64,000 nt of DNA from an uncultured Clostridia bacterium (GTDB lineage: Bacteria; Bacillota; Clostridia; Oscillospirales; Acutalibacteraceae): NCBI GenBank assembly GCA_945863885.1, contig CAMAZY010000008.1, positions 1 to 64,000 of the forward strand, given 5' to 3'. The position numbers and the translations under genes are program-made. Shown one piece after another: positions 49,964 to 60,295 of the stretch. The notes under the pieces were generated by a model. That model worked only from the letters and a program-made list of their open reading frames with translations, was not told where the DNA came from and did no database searches. Each line of letters begins with the position of its first letter. The first letter of the stretch is position 1.

Positions 49964-51973
49964 TCAGCTTTCGGGTTCAGATTCAATGTACTTTTCAATA
50001 TATTTGTCGATGGCTTTTTCGAGCTTTTCTCTTGCACCCGACAAATCAACATTTTTCAGCTGACACGCAGACATCGCCTGATGTCCGCCGCCGCCTAAGG
50101 TCTCCATAATCAGCTGAACATTGACCTCGCCGAAGGAACGGGCGGAAATATTGATTTCCCCACCGTTCTTATACAAAACGAACGAAGCCTTGATTCCCTC
50201 GATATTCAGCATCTCGTCTGCCGCTTGTGAAGTAACAAGACGGATTTCGGGAGACTCGATATCCGCAACGGAAATTGCGCAGATATCACGGTAACGCTCT
50301 GCCGTATCAATGACATTGTTGCGAAGCCGGAAGATTTCCATATCGTTCGAAAATAGCTTCTTCGCTTCAACCGTGTTGGCACTCCGGCTTTTCAGGTAGG
50401 CCGCCGCTTCGAAGGTTCTGACGCCAGAACGGATTACAAAGTTTCTCGTGTCAAGCATAATTCCGGCAAACAAAGCCTGCGCAACCAAAGAGTCAATGAC
50501 AGGCTTGCTGTCAACATATTCGGCAAGCTCCGTCACCATTTCACAGGCGGAAGAGGCGTTCGGCATATGATAAAACACCACCGTGTTTTCAATAAAGCCA
50601 ACACTTTTTCTGTGGTGGTCTATTACCATCACACGGTTCGCCTTATCGACAAGTTCGGGACATTCGGTAAAGCTTTGTTTATGCGTATCGACGACAACAA
50701 CCAACGTGTTTTCTCCGACACGATCAAGAGCTTTTTCGGGAGGCAGAATCATGTCGGGATACTTATCATCATTAAACCGCTCAATCAAGGGCTTAGCAAG
50801 AGAAGTTTTCGTATCCACAACAACATTTGCAGGAACACCGAAATTTCTTGCGATACTGTAAATACCTGCCGCACTTCCGAAAGCGTCAAAATCAGAAAAC
50901 CGGTGACCCATGACAAGCACATTGTCACTCTCTTTGATGATTCCGGCAATGGTCTTGGCAATCAGTCGGGTTTTGACTTTATTTTTCCTTTCAAATCCGG
51001 CAGAAACACCGCCGTAAAATTTATACTGTGCCTCGTGCTTGATGGCGACCTGATCACCGCCGCGGCTTTGCGCCATATCAAGCGCCTGTTTCGCAGAATT
51101 GTTGGAATCACCGAGAGCCTGTTCTTTTCCGACGCCGATTGATAGCGTCAGCTCGGTCGGTTTTCCGTCGTAGGTTAGGTTCCGGATTTTTTCAAGAATC
51201 GAGAAGTTGTCGGCAATCATTTTCTGAAGCCCCCGCTCCTCAACGATAATCATCATACGGGCGTTGGAAAACTTCCGGCAAAGACCGCCGTAGCCCGACG
51301 CCCAGTCGTCAATCATCTGTTCAATCTTGCTGAAAACCGCCGCACAGTCGCTTTCTTTGAAATTCTGATAGATCTCATCGGAATTGTCAATAACCGAAAG
51401 CATGATGGAAGGTCTTGACTCGTAATACTCTTTTTCGGTAAGTCGAAGCTTAGTTTCATCAAAGAGATAAAGAAGATAGGCGTTTTCGTCTTCAAGCTTA
51501 ACAAGACTCGTATATACGGCAAAGCATTGACTGTCAACCTTAACCCGAAAACCCTTGCCTTCTAATATTTTTGTCAGACTGTCCTTTTTCAAAAGCTGCT
51601 TCAAAGAAAGAACCGGTGTCGTTTCATCAATACAAAACGTATTTTTAAAGCATTCGTTAAACCAGATAACCGTTCCGTCTTCTTCAACAAAGGCGCAGGC
51701 TACTCTTAGCTTTTCAAACGCCTTTCCCTGTTCAAAGTCAAGCGTATCAGCAACAGCTTTTACGTTGTAAAGAAGCTTTTGCTTAACGTTTTTCGAATAC
51801 GATATCTTCGCCCAGATAAGAACCGCCGTCAAAAGAAGCTCGGCAAGTGCAAGCCATGCATTAAAGTATACGGTCACCGCAATAAAAACGGCGCACACCA
51901 AAACGGCTATCAGCGAAGTGTCATATTTTTTCCACAAGCTTTTCATTTTAAATCCGACACGGCACACAAACAA
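49964..51973 (-). CDS. gdpP: c-di-AMP phosphodiesterase GdpP (degenerate GGDEF plus DHH/DHHA1)
   Basis: Two TM segments, GHRFSDFDAFGSAAGI, VVVDTHKQS, VIDHHRKS, GGGGHQAMSA; upstream of rplI-dnaB as in Bacillus. Confidence 0.95.
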   Translation of the reverse strand: MFVCRVGFKMKSLWKKYDTSLIAVLVCAVFIAVTVYFNAWLALAELLLTAVLIWAKISYSKNVKQKLLYNVKAVADTLDFEQGKAFEKLRVACAFVEEDGTVIWFNECFKNTFCIDETTPVLSLKQLLKKDSLTKILEGKGFRVKVDSQCFAVYTSLVKLEDENAYLLYLFDETKLRLTEKEYYESRPSIMLSVIDNSDEIYQNFKESDCAAVFSKIEQMIDDWASGYGGLCRKFSNARMMIIVEERGLQKMIADNFSILEKIRNLTYDGKPTELTLSIGVGKEQALGDSNNSAKQALDMAQSRGGDQVAIKHEAQYKFYGGVSAGFERKNKVKTRLIAKTIAGIIKESDNVLVMGHRFSDFDAFGSAAGIYSIARNFGVPANVVVDTKTSLAKPLIERFNDDKYPDMILPPEKALDRVGENTLVVVVDTHKQSFTECPELVDKANRVMVIDHHRKSVGFIENTVVFYHMPNASSACEMVTELAEYVDSKPVIDSLVAQALFAGIMLDTRNFVIRSGVRTFEAAAYLKSRSANTVEAKKLFSNDMEIFRLRNNVIDTAERYRDICAISVADIESPEIRLVTSQAADEMLNIEGIKASFVLYKNGGEINISARSFGEVNVQLIMETLGGGGHQAMSACQLKNVDLSGAREKLEKAIDKYIEKYIESEPES

Positions 51974-51999
51974 GATTTTTGTGCCGTCCTTTCTAAAAA

Positions 52000-53907
52000 T
52001 TAAACCTCAACCAGTATCGGCAAAATCATCGGGCTTCTCTTGGTTCGTTCATACATCAGTCTTGATACATCGTCACGCACTCGGTTTCTCACGGCCGTCC
52101 AGTTCTTATCGGCATTTTTCATAATGGAGCGGTAAGCGGTATCTCTCGCCTCTCCGATAAGGTCTTCGGCCTCTTTGACATACACGAAGCCTCTTGAAAC
52201 AACGTCGGGGCCGGATACAAGATCCCCTGTCACGCCGTCAAGAGCGGCAACGATGATAATAATACCGTCCTGAGCCAGATGCTTCCGGTCACGGATAACG
52301 ATGCTTCCGACATCGCCGACACCGAGTCCGTCAACAAAAACGCCCTCGGCGGGAACGGTACCCACCTTTTTAATTCCGCCGGGTGTTACTTCAACCTGAA
52401 TTCCGTTATCGACAACCATAATATTTTTCTTGTCAACACCCATCGACTCCGCAAGAAGAGCGTGCTTTAAAAGATGTTTCTGCTCACCGTGGACAGGAAT
52501 AAAATACTGCGGCTTCACGATTCCGAGCATCAGCTTGAGCTCCTCACGGCAAGCGTGGCCGGAAACGTGTACATCGTACATTTTTTCATATACGACCTCG
52601 GCACCGAGCTTCATTAGTTCATTGATAACACGGCTGACCGTCTTTTCGTTGCCCGGAATCGGCGTTGCGGAGATAATCACATAGTCGTGCGGCGTAATCG
52701 CAACCTTTCTGTGGTCGGAAAAAGCCATTCTCGTAAGTGCCGACATCGGCTCGCCCTGACTTCCGGTAGTAATCAGAACAAGCTGGTCGTCGGTGTATTT
52801 TTTTATCATATCAAGATCGATGATGATTCCCTCGGGAACTTTCAGATAACCGAGCTCACGACCGATATTGACAACATTTTCAAGGCTTCTTCCCGAAAGT
52901 GCAACCTTTCTTCCGAGTGCTTTGGCGACATTGATAATCTGCTGGACACGGTGAATGTTCGAAGCAAAAGTTGCAACAATGATTCTACGGCTTCCCGCTT
53001 TACGGAAAAGCAACTCGAACGACTCGCCTACCTTGCTTTCGCTTTCGGTATAGCCCGGGCGTTCGGCGTTCGTCGAATCCGCCATCATGCAAAGCACGCC
53101 TTCGTTTCCGAGCTCTGCAAAACGTGCAAGGTCAATCATGCCGCCGTCAATCGGCGTACTGTCGATCTTGAAGTCACCCGTGTGGATGATCGTCTGTGAA
53201 CCGAATTTAATCGCGAGTGCGACTGCGTCGGGTATCGAATGGTTAACATGAATGAACTCGACATCAAATTTTCCGAGGCTGATATGCTCACCGGGATTGA
53301 CTGTATTAAGCTTCGCTTTTGAAAGAAGATTGTGTTCTTTCAGCTTACCCTCAACAAGACCGATTGTCAGTCTCGTTGCGTAAACGGGCACATTAATACT
53401 TTTCATTAGATACGCAAGCGAGCCGATATGATCCTCATGTCCGTGGGTAATCACAATACCCTTGATTCGATCGGCATTATTGATAACATAGCTGAAATCG
53501 GGAATAACAAGGTCGATACCCGGCATTTCTTCATCGGGGAACGCAAGACCGCAGTCAACGATTATCATATCGTCCTCGTATTCGAATACGGTCATATTCT
53601 TTCCGACCTCGTTGATACCGCCGAGGAATGAAATCTTAACCGGCTTCGCTTTAGCCGGGCTGTTTTTCTTTGAAGTCTTTCGTTTGCCCGCCGTTTTATT
53701 CTGCGGCTTCTTCGCCTTTTCAGGCTTTGCCGCCTTGGAAGCGGAAGCAGACTTTACTGCCGGCTGTTTTGCGGTTGTTTTAGGCTTTTTATTCCGATTA
53801 TTTTTCGCTGTGCTTTTCAGGTTGCTCTTTTGATTGTTCTTTGCCGCACCTTTCGACGAATTCTTTTGCGGCTTCCCTGCTGCCGCCGGTGCATTCTTTC
53901 CTGTCAT
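52000..53907 (-). CDS. rnj: Ribonuclease J with Lys/Ala-rich N-terminal extension
   Basis: ITHGHEDHIGSL, SGHACREELKLML, HTGDFKID; basic N-terminus of about 90 aa. Confidence 0.95.
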   Translation of the reverse strand: MTGKNAPAAAGKPQKNSSKGAAKNNQKSNLKSTAKNNRNKKPKTTAKQPAVKSASASKAAKPEKAKKPQNKTAGKRKTSKKNSPAKAKPVKISFLGGINEVGKNMTVFEYEDDMIIVDCGLAFPDEEMPGIDLVIPDFSYVINNADRIKGIVITHGHEDHIGSLAYLMKSINVPVYATRLTIGLVEGKLKEHNLLSKAKLNTVNPGEHISLGKFDVEFIHVNHSIPDAVALAIKFGSQTIIHTGDFKIDSTPIDGGMIDLARFAELGNEGVLCMMADSTNAERPGYTESESKVGESFELLFRKAGSRRIIVATFASNIHRVQQIINVAKALGRKVALSGRSLENVVNIGRELGYLKVPEGIIIDLDMIKKYTDDQLVLITTGSQGEPMSALTRMAFSDHRKVAITPHDYVIISATPIPGNEKTVSRVINELMKLGAEVVYEKMYDVHVSGHACREELKLMLGIVKPQYFIPVHGEQKHLLKHALLAESMGVDKKNIMVVDNGIQVEVTPGGIKKVGTVPAEGVFVDGLGVGDVGSIVIRDRKHLAQDGIIIIVAALDGVTGDLVSGPDVVSRGFVYVKEAEDLIGEARDTAYRSIMKNADKNWTAVRNRVRDDVSRLMYERTKRSPMILPILVEV

Positions 53908-54070
53908 TATAAGGTATAACACTCCTTTTTGAATCAATTATGTATCCGAAAACGGTCTGTACCGAAAAAACTACAAACCAACCCATACTAATAAAGTATT
54001 TGTTATTATACAATTCTTTAAGCAAGAAGTCAAGAATTGACAGTCAGATTTCAAAGAGTATTCAAAGTGC

Positions 54071-54099
54071 TTGCCGTACCGTGCAATTTATGGTAAAAT
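54071..54099 (+). promoter_or_regulatory. Promoter upstream of rnhA
   Basis: TTGCCG-17 bp-TAAAAT, followed by AAGGAG and ATG 54141. Confidence 0.5.
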
Positions 54100-54140
54100 A
54101 CTCTAAAACGTATTATCGGCAAAATTCAAGGAGCAAATCA

Positions 54141-54581
54141 ATGAAAAAAGTCACAATTTATACAGACGGCGCTTGTTCCGGAAACCCCGGTGCCGGCGGT
54201 TGGGGAACAATTCTCGACTATCAGGGCAAAAGGAAAGAACTTTCCGGCGGTGAAGCGCAGACAACCAACAACCGTATGGAGCTTACCGCCGTCATCGAGG
54301 GACTAAAAGCACTTAAAGAAAAATGTGAAGTAACCGTCGTCACCGATTCTCAGTACGTCGCAAACGGAATCAATCTCGGCTGGGCAAGAAGCTGGAAAGC
54401 GAACGGATGGAAAAAAAAGGACAAAAAGCCCGCCTTGAATCCTGAGCTTTGGGACGAGCTGCTAAGCCTTATCGACCGCCACGAGGTTACAATCGAATGG
54501 ATCAAAGGGCATGCAGGTCATCCCGAAAATGAACGGTGCGATGAGCTTGCTGTCAAGCAAAGCGAAGCACACAAGCAGTAA
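54141..54581 (+). CDS. rnhA: Ribonuclease HI
   Basis: [57 protein letters not shown]. Confidence 0.97.
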   Translation: MKKVTIYTDGACSGNPGAGGWGTILDYQGKRKELSGGEAQTTNNRMELTAVIEGLKALKEKCEVTVVTDSQYVANGINLGWARSWKANGWKKKDKKPALNPELWDELLSLIDRHEVTIEWIKGHAGHPENERCDELAVKQSEAHKQ

Positions 54582-54584
54582 AAT

Positions 54585-54621
54585 ACCGCCGCAAGGGACA
54601 AATCAGTCACCATGCGGCGGT
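54585..54621. terminator. Bidirectional terminator between rnhA and the topoisomerase A subunit gene
   Basis: ACCGCCGCA-N19-TGCGGCGGT followed by TTTTATATTTTG. Confidence 0.7.
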
Positions 54622-54633
54622 TTTTATATTTTG

Positions 54634-56895
54634 TTATGCGTCGAAGCCGTCAAGCGTAAAATTATTTTTCAGTGCGGCGTCTTCGGTCGAGAGAAGCGCA
54701 CCCGTTGACGGAAGCGACTTCGCCCGGTAACGGTTATCCTTGACGAATTCGCCAACCCTATGCTCACGCATGACGGAAATTTTATTGTTTCTCTTCAGCG
54801 TAAAGCAGGACACGCCTATCGTATCTTTCATTGCTTTCGGCAGTACGATTTCCGTGTTAAACAGCAGATACCGTCCGCCCGTCGTTTCAATGACGATATC
54901 ACGGTCAGCCTCAATCTGCATGATGGCCGCAAGAGGTGACTTGTCACTGTACGCTTTAATCAGCTTTTTGCGGTTCGTCTTCGTCAGATACGACGAAAGG
55001 CTGACCTTGGCAAGCTTTCCGTTTTCGTAAAGGAAGAGCATGAAGCCCGTTCCTTTATCATCGAGCACGGCGCAGTAAACGGTGTTCTCGCCCTCCTCCA
55101 TTTCAAGCTTCGACGGGACATAGTCACCGAGCACGCTCGCCTTGGTGTCGGCAAAATCATCGACCTTGGCTTTATAGACCTGACACTTATCGGTGAAGAA
55201 CAAAAGCTCCTTATTGTTCGTCGTTTCAATCGTTTCGATGATGACATCGTTTTCCTTAAGCTTTTGCTCACCGCTCATACGAAGCGACTGCGGCGTGATT
55301 TTCTTGAAGTAGCCGTCTTTAGTAAAGAAAACCGTAACGGGATAATCGGGGATTTCCTCTATCTGCTCGTCGCTTTCGATTTCGCTGACTTCAAGAATAT
55401 CGCTCTTACGGGGCGCACCGTATTTTTTGATAACCTGCTCAAGCTCTTTGATGATAACCTTCCGGATTTTCGCCTTGCTTGAAAGGGTGTCTTCCATATC
55501 GGCAATCGACTTTTCAAGCTCTTCGATGTCCCGGAGCCGCTTCATGATGTATTCACGGTTGAGGTGACGCAGCTTGATTTCGGCAACGTATTCCGCCTGA
55601 ATTTTGTCGATTCCGAAGCCGACCATCAAGTTCGGCACAACGTCGCTTTCTTCCTCGGTCTTACGGATTATTGCAATCGCCTTATCAATATCAAGCAGGA
55701 TTTTTTCAAGGCCCTTTAAAAGATGAAGCTTGTCCTTTGCCTTTTGCAAATCAAAGCTGATACGGCGGTATACACAGCGTCCCCGGAAACGAATCCATTC
55801 AAGCAAAAGCTCTTTGACACCGAGGACTTTCGGCGAGCCGTCAATGAGCACGTTGAAGTTACACGAGAAGGTGTCCTCGAGCGGCGTCGATTTATAAAGC
55901 TTTTGCATCAGCTTATCGGCGTCAACACCACGCTTTAAGTCAATTGTGATCTTCAGACCGCTCTTGTCGGTTTCGTCTCTTATATCACTGATTTCCTTAA
56001 GCGTACCGGCTTTGATACGCTCAATAATTTTATCAATAATCGCTTCCGCTGTTGTTGTCGGCGGAATTTCCTTGATGTCGATACAGTTGCAAGATTTGTC
56101 GTAAGTGTACTTTGCCCGGACCTTGATGCCGCCCCGTCCGGTGTCGTAAATTTCCTGCATACTCTTGCGGTCATAGAGAATCGTACCGCCGCCGACAAAA
56201 TCGGGTGCCGGCATGGTATCAATCACAACATGATCCTGGTTTTTAATCAGTTCGATCGTTGTTTCACATAGCTCGGTCAGGTTAAAAGAACAAATTGAGC
56301 TTGCCATACCGACAGCGATTCCGAGACTGACGTTCGCAAGAATTGACGGAAACGTAACGGGAAGAAGCGACGGCTCTTTCGTCGAGCTGTCATAGTTATC
56401 GACAAAGTCAACCGTATTTTTATCAATATCACGAAAAAGCTCGTTGCAGATCGGCTCAAGCTTTGCTTCCGTGTATCTTGCGGCGGCATAATGCATATCT
56501 CTTGAATACGCTTTGCCGAAGTTGCCTTTTGAGTCAACATACGGATTCAGAAGCGACTCGTTGCCTCTCGCAAGTCTTACCATCGTTTCATAAATCGAAG
56601 CGTCACCGTGGGGGTTGAGTCTCATGGTCTGTCCGACGATGTTGGCGGACTTGGTTCTTGACGAGCCTAACAGATTCATCTTATACATCGTATATAAAAG
56701 CTTCCGGTGCGAGGGCTTAAAGCCGTCGATTTCGGGAATCGCACGGGACAGAATGACGCTCATCGCATAGGGCATATAGTTAATTTCGAGTGCGTCCACA
56801 ATCTGCTGGTCAATGACCTCGCCGGCGTCGGCAATATGCGTGTTCAAAAGCAGGTTTTCGTCGTCTTTCTTTTCATTTTTCTTTTTTCTTGCCAT
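54634..56895 (-). CDS. Type II topoisomerase subunit A (topoisomerase IV/gyrase A-like)
   Basis: YAMSVILSRAIPEIDGFKPSHRKLLYTM; AAARYTEAKLEP (catalytic Tyr). Confidence 0.93.
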   Translation of the reverse strand: MARKKKNEKKDDENLLLNTHIADAGEVIDQQIVDALEINYMPYAMSVILSRAIPEIDGFKPSHRKLLYTMYKMNLLGSSRTKSANIVGQTMRLNPHGDASIYETMVRLARGNESLLNPYVDSKGNFGKAYSRDMHYAAARYTEAKLEPICNELFRDIDKNTVDFVDNYDSSTKEPSLLPVTFPSILANVSLGIAVGMASSICSFNLTELCETTIELIKNQDHVVIDTMPAPDFVGGGTILYDRKSMQEIYDTGRGGIKVRAKYTYDKSCNCIDIKEIPPTTTAEAIIDKIIERIKAGTLKEISDIRDETDKSGLKITIDLKRGVDADKLMQKLYKSTPLEDTFSCNFNVLIDGSPKVLGVKELLLEWIRFRGRCVYRRISFDLQKAKDKLHLLKGLEKILLDIDKAIAIIRKTEEESDVVPNLMVGFGIDKIQAEYVAEIKLRHLNREYIMKRLRDIEELEKSIADMEDTLSSKAKIRKVIIKELEQVIKKYGAPRKSDILEVSEIESDEQIEEIPDYPVTVFFTKDGYFKKITPQSLRMSGEQKLKENDVIIETIETTNNKELLFFTDKCQVYKAKVDDFADTKASVLGDYVPSKLEMEEGENTVYCAVLDDKGTGFMLFLYENGKLAKVSLSSYLTKTNRKKLIKAYSDKSPLAAIMQIEADRDIVIETTGGRYLLFNTEIVLPKAMKDTIGVSCFTLKRNNKISVMREHRVGEFVKDNRYRAKSLPSTGALLSTEDAALKNNFTLDGFDA

Positions 56896-56902
56896 ATCAA
56901 AC

Positions 56903-58888
56903 TCAGCTTACATCGGTCATGTCGATATAAAGATGACCGAAATTCGCTATATACTCCTTTCTGCCTGCCAAATTGTCTCCCAAAAGCAGGTCAAATTTTT
57001 CCGCTGTCTCTTCGGCGTCGGCAGGCTCGATTTTGATAAGTCGCCTTGTCGCCGGGTTCATCGTCGTCAGATTCATCATTTCGGCGTCGTTTTCACCGAG
57101 ACCCTTGGAACGCTGAACGGTGTATTTGGCGTCGCCGATTTCGGCTAAGGCGTCCGCCTTTTCCTTTTCGGTATAAGCAAACCATGTCTGATTGCCGCTT
57201 GTGATCTCATAAAGCGGCGATTCGGCAATAAAGACCTTTCCTTCGCTTATCAGCGTCGGCATCAGACGGTAAATCATCGTCAGGATAAGCGTTCTGATCT
57301 GATAGCCGTCAACGTCGGCGTCGGTGCAGATAATAATCTTGCTCCATCGAAGCTTATCGAGACTGAAAGATACCATGTTTTTGTTCTGCGATGCTTTTGT
57401 CTTGACTTCGACACCGCAGCCTAAAACCCGTATCAGGTCGGTGATGATGTCGCTTTTGAAAATCTTTTCGTATTCGGACTTCAGGCAATTGAGAATCTTA
57501 CCTCTTACGGGAATAATCGCCTGAAATTCCGAGTCTCTTGCCTGCTTACAGGCACCGAGAGCCGAGTCGCCCTCCACGATGAAAAGCTCGCGCACGCTTA
57601 CGTCACGGCTTCGGCAGTCAACGAATTTCTGGACACGGTTTGTCACGTCGGTCGAAGCGGCAAGGGTCTTTTTCAGGTTCTGTCTTGTGCTTTCCGCCTT
57701 GATTCTTGAGCGCATATTGACAAGCACCTGGTCGCAGATTTTATCCGCTTCCATTTTGTTTTCGATGAAATAGACCTCAAGCTGATGACGCAAAAACTCT
57801 GTCATCGCCTCCTGGATAAACTTGTTGGTGATCGCCTTTTTCGTCTGATTGAGATAGGACGTTTCCGTGGAAAAGGAGGAGGAAACGAGCACAAGGCAGT
57901 CGGCTACGTCCTGAAACTTGATTTTGCTGTCAGCTTTTGTGTACTTGTTATTTTGCTTGAGATACAGGTCAATCGCATAGACAAAAGCGTTGGTGACCGC
58001 CTTATCGGGCGCACCGCCGAACTCGAGCCAGCTTGAGTTATGGTAGTATTCAATAAGCTGTTTTTTATTTGAAAACGTCAGAGCCACATTCAGTTTGACC
58101 TTATATTCGGGCAAATCTTCTCTGTCCTTACCGCTTCTTTCCGCCTGCCAGTACTGGACAGATGACATGGCGTCCTCGCCGGCGATCTCTTTTACATAGT
58201 CGCTGATTCCGTTTTCATAGTAATATTCAAAGGTTTCAAAGCCGCCCTTGATCTCATTTTTCAAAATAAAACGGATACGGCTGTTGACAATCGCCTGCTT
58301 CTGAAGCACGTTTTTGAAGTAATCAAGCGATACGTCAATATCGGTGAAGACCTCAAGGTCAGGCTTCCAGCGGATTCTTGTCCCGGTGTCCCGTTTTGCG
58401 TACGGTTCATCGTGAAGCCCGCCTTTGTTAAAGCCTTTTTCAAAGTGCAGCGTATACACATGACCGTCGCTTTTGATTTCGGCGTCCATATATTCACTTG
58501 CAAACTGTGTTGCACAAAGACCGAGACCGTTTAATCCCAACGAATACTCGTAGCTTCCGCCGGTGTTGTTATTGTACTTTCCGCCGGCGTAAAGCTCGCA
58601 GAAAACAAGCTCCCAGTTATACTGGTCATATTTTTCGTTATAGCCGACGGGAATACCTCTTCCGAAATCCTGAACTTCGATTGAGCCGTCAAGAAACTTC
58701 GTGACGACAATACGGTTACCGTAGCCCTCTCTCGCCTCGTCGATGGAGTTTGACAAAATTTCAAAGACCGAATGTTCGCAGCCCTCGATTCCGTTCGAGC
58801 CAAATATGACCGCCGGACGAAGCCGCACCTGATCCGGTCCTTCAAGCTTGGTTATATCCTGGTCGGTATAGCCGCTTTTTTTCGCCAT
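56903..58888 (-). CDS. Type II topoisomerase subunit B (topoisomerase IV/gyrase B-like)
   Basis: EILSNSIDEAREGYGNRIVV; LGLNGLG; FIVEGDSALGACKQARD; DADVDGYQIRTL (TOPRIM). Confidence 0.93.
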   Translation of the reverse strand: MAKKSGYTDQDITKLEGPDQVRLRPAVIFGSNGIEGCEHSVFEILSNSIDEAREGYGNRIVVTKFLDGSIEVQDFGRGIPVGYNEKYDQYNWELVFCELYAGGKYNNNTGGSYEYSLGLNGLGLCATQFASEYMDAEIKSDGHVYTLHFEKGFNKGGLHDEPYAKRDTGTRIRWKPDLEVFTDIDVSLDYFKNVLQKQAIVNSRIRFILKNEIKGGFETFEYYYENGISDYVKEIAGEDAMSSVQYWQAERSGKDREDLPEYKVKLNVALTFSNKKQLIEYYHNSSWLEFGGAPDKAVTNAFVYAIDLYLKQNNKYTKADSKIKFQDVADCLVLVSSSFSTETSYLNQTKKAITNKFIQEAMTEFLRHQLEVYFIENKMEADKICDQVLVNMRSRIKAESTRQNLKKTLAASTDVTNRVQKFVDCRSRDVSVRELFIVEGDSALGACKQARDSEFQAIIPVRGKILNCLKSEYEKIFKSDIITDLIRVLGCGVEVKTKASQNKNMVSFSLDKLRWSKIIICTDADVDGYQIRTLILTMIYRLMPTLISEGKVFIAESPLYEITSGNQTWFAYTEKEKADALAEIGDAKYTVQRSKGLGENDAEMMNLTTMNPATRRLIKIEPADAEETAEKFDLLLGDNLAGRKEYIANFGHLYIDMTDVS

Positions 58889-59047
58889 AAATTCACAAAT
58901 CCTTCCTAAGTTTTTCGTTGCCGTACAAAATCGGCGATTTTTCAAAAAATCAAATACAAAATATAGAGTAACAAAAATTTCACATACTTATATAATTTAC
59001 ACTATTTTGCAAAAAAAATCAAGTATTCAACTACTATAAACGGAAAT

Positions 59048-59067
59048 AAGCAGGCGTTCGCCTGCTT
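59048..59067 (-). terminator. Hairpin immediately downstream of spoVM
   Basis: AAGCAGGCGTTCGCCTGCTT near-perfect palindrome; weak T-tract. Confidence 0.5.
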
Positions 59068-59073
59068 AATGAA

Positions 59074-59151
59074 TTATTCATCTTTAATTTTAAATATCAG
59101 CTTCAATAAGCCTCTTAATACTTTCGGACTTCTGACAACAACTACTTTCAT
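59074..59151 (-). CDS. spoVM: Stage V sporulation protein M (25 aa), not in the ORF track
   Basis: MKVVVVRSPKVLRGLLKLIFKIKDE*, matching the SpoVM pattern (K...PK.L.G...). GGAGGG Shine-Dalgarno 6 nt upstream. Confidence 0.85.
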   Translation of the reverse strand: MKVVVVRSPKVLRGLLKLIFKIKDE

Positions 59152-59171
59152 CGACAACCCTCCGCAGTCTG

Positions 59172-59330
59172 TCACCTCGTACAGCACATAATGCCGAGTA
59201 TGACAAGCATAATCGCAAGGATGAAAAGCATTATTTTCGTCGGAAAGCAAAGAGCAAGAAGCAGGCCTGCTCCGAATGCAGCAAAGACAAGACCCTTGCT
59301 TTTGACGTTCGAACGGGACACGGCAATCAT
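59172..59330 (-). CDS. Small membrane protein (52 aa) upstream of spoVM, not in the ORF track
   Basis: MIAVSRSNVKSKGLVFAAFGAGLLLALCFPTKIMLFILAIMLVILGIMCCTR*; two hydrophobic helices; GAGG near the start (GTG at codon 4 possible). Confidence 0.55.
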   Translation of the reverse strand: MIAVSRSNVKSKGLVFAAFGAGLLLALCFPTKIMLFILAIMLVILGIMCCTR

Positions 59331-59400
59331 CCTCACTATAAGTATTGGCTTTTCAGCTCAATACATTATACGGATTTGCGCCTGTTTTGTTACCGTTTTC

Positions 59401-60279
59401 TCAAAGCTGCCACTCTTTTATGTATTTTACCTCGTTATAAAGGGCCATATAGCTGTCATAGCGGCTACGGCTTATTTCGCCTTTTTCGACCGCTTCTAAG
59501 ATTTTACAACCCTTGTCTCCGGTATGAGAACAGGAAACAAAACGGCACTGACCCAAAAAACGGTCAAACTCGGGAAAGTAATACTGTAAGTCGTCTTTCA
59601 GGATAATATCCTCACCTTGAAAATCAAGCGAAGAAAAGCCCGCCGTATCAATGACAAGACCTCCGGCAACATGAAAAATCTCCGCCTGTCTTGTCGTATG
59701 CCTGCCTCGGCCAAGCTTTGTGCTGATTTCGTTCGTTTCAAGAGATAATTCGGGACAGACAGCGTTAATCAGTGTTGACTTGCCGACGCCGGAATTACCG
59801 GTAAAAGCCGTCAGCCGATTCTTGAGAACTGCCTTTACTTCGTCAACGCCCACACCTGTTTTACCGGAAACCGCAATCACACGATAGCCTGTTTTTTCGT
59901 AGATATCCATAAGCTCATCGAAAAAGCCGAGGTCGGTTTTCGTTATCACGATTACCGGCTCGATTCTGTTCTTTTCGGCGAGCACGGTCATTTTGTCAAT
60001 CACAAGTGTATTCGGTGCGGGGTCGGCAACCGAAACGACAATCATCAGCGTATCGATATTGGCAACGGGCGGCCGTTTCAGACAATTTTTCCGCTCAAAA
60101 ATTTCGTCAATTGTGTTTTCTTCACCGTCTCGTACGGTGATTTTCACCCGGTCACCGGCAAGCGGAACGATTCTTTCTTTCCGAAACTTCCCCTTTGCCT
60201 TGCACTCAAATATGCCGTCGGCGGTCTCTACATAATAGAAACCGCCGATTCCTTTCATAATAAGTCCGTTTTCAATCAT
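59401..60279 (-). CDS. rsgA: Ribosome small-subunit biogenesis GTPase RsgA
   Basis: GNSGVGKSTLINAV, RGRHTTRQAEIF, VIDTAGFSSLDF, CRFVSCSHTGDKGCKI. Confidence 0.96.
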   Translation of the reverse strand: MIENGLIMKGIGGFYYVETADGIFECKAKGKFRKERIVPLAGDRVKITVRDGEENTIDEIFERKNCLKRPPVANIDTLMIVVSVADPAPNTLVIDKMTVLAEKNRIEPVIVITKTDLGFFDELMDIYEKTGYRVIAVSGKTGVGVDEVKAVLKNRLTAFTGNSGVGKSTLINAVCPELSLETNEISTKLGRGRHTTRQAEIFHVAGGLVIDTAGFSSLDFQGEDIILKDDLQYYFPEFDRFLGQCRFVSCSHTGDKGCKILEAVEKGEISRSRYDSYMALYNEVKYIKEWQL

Positions 60280-60295
60280 ATGTCAACAAACGTTA

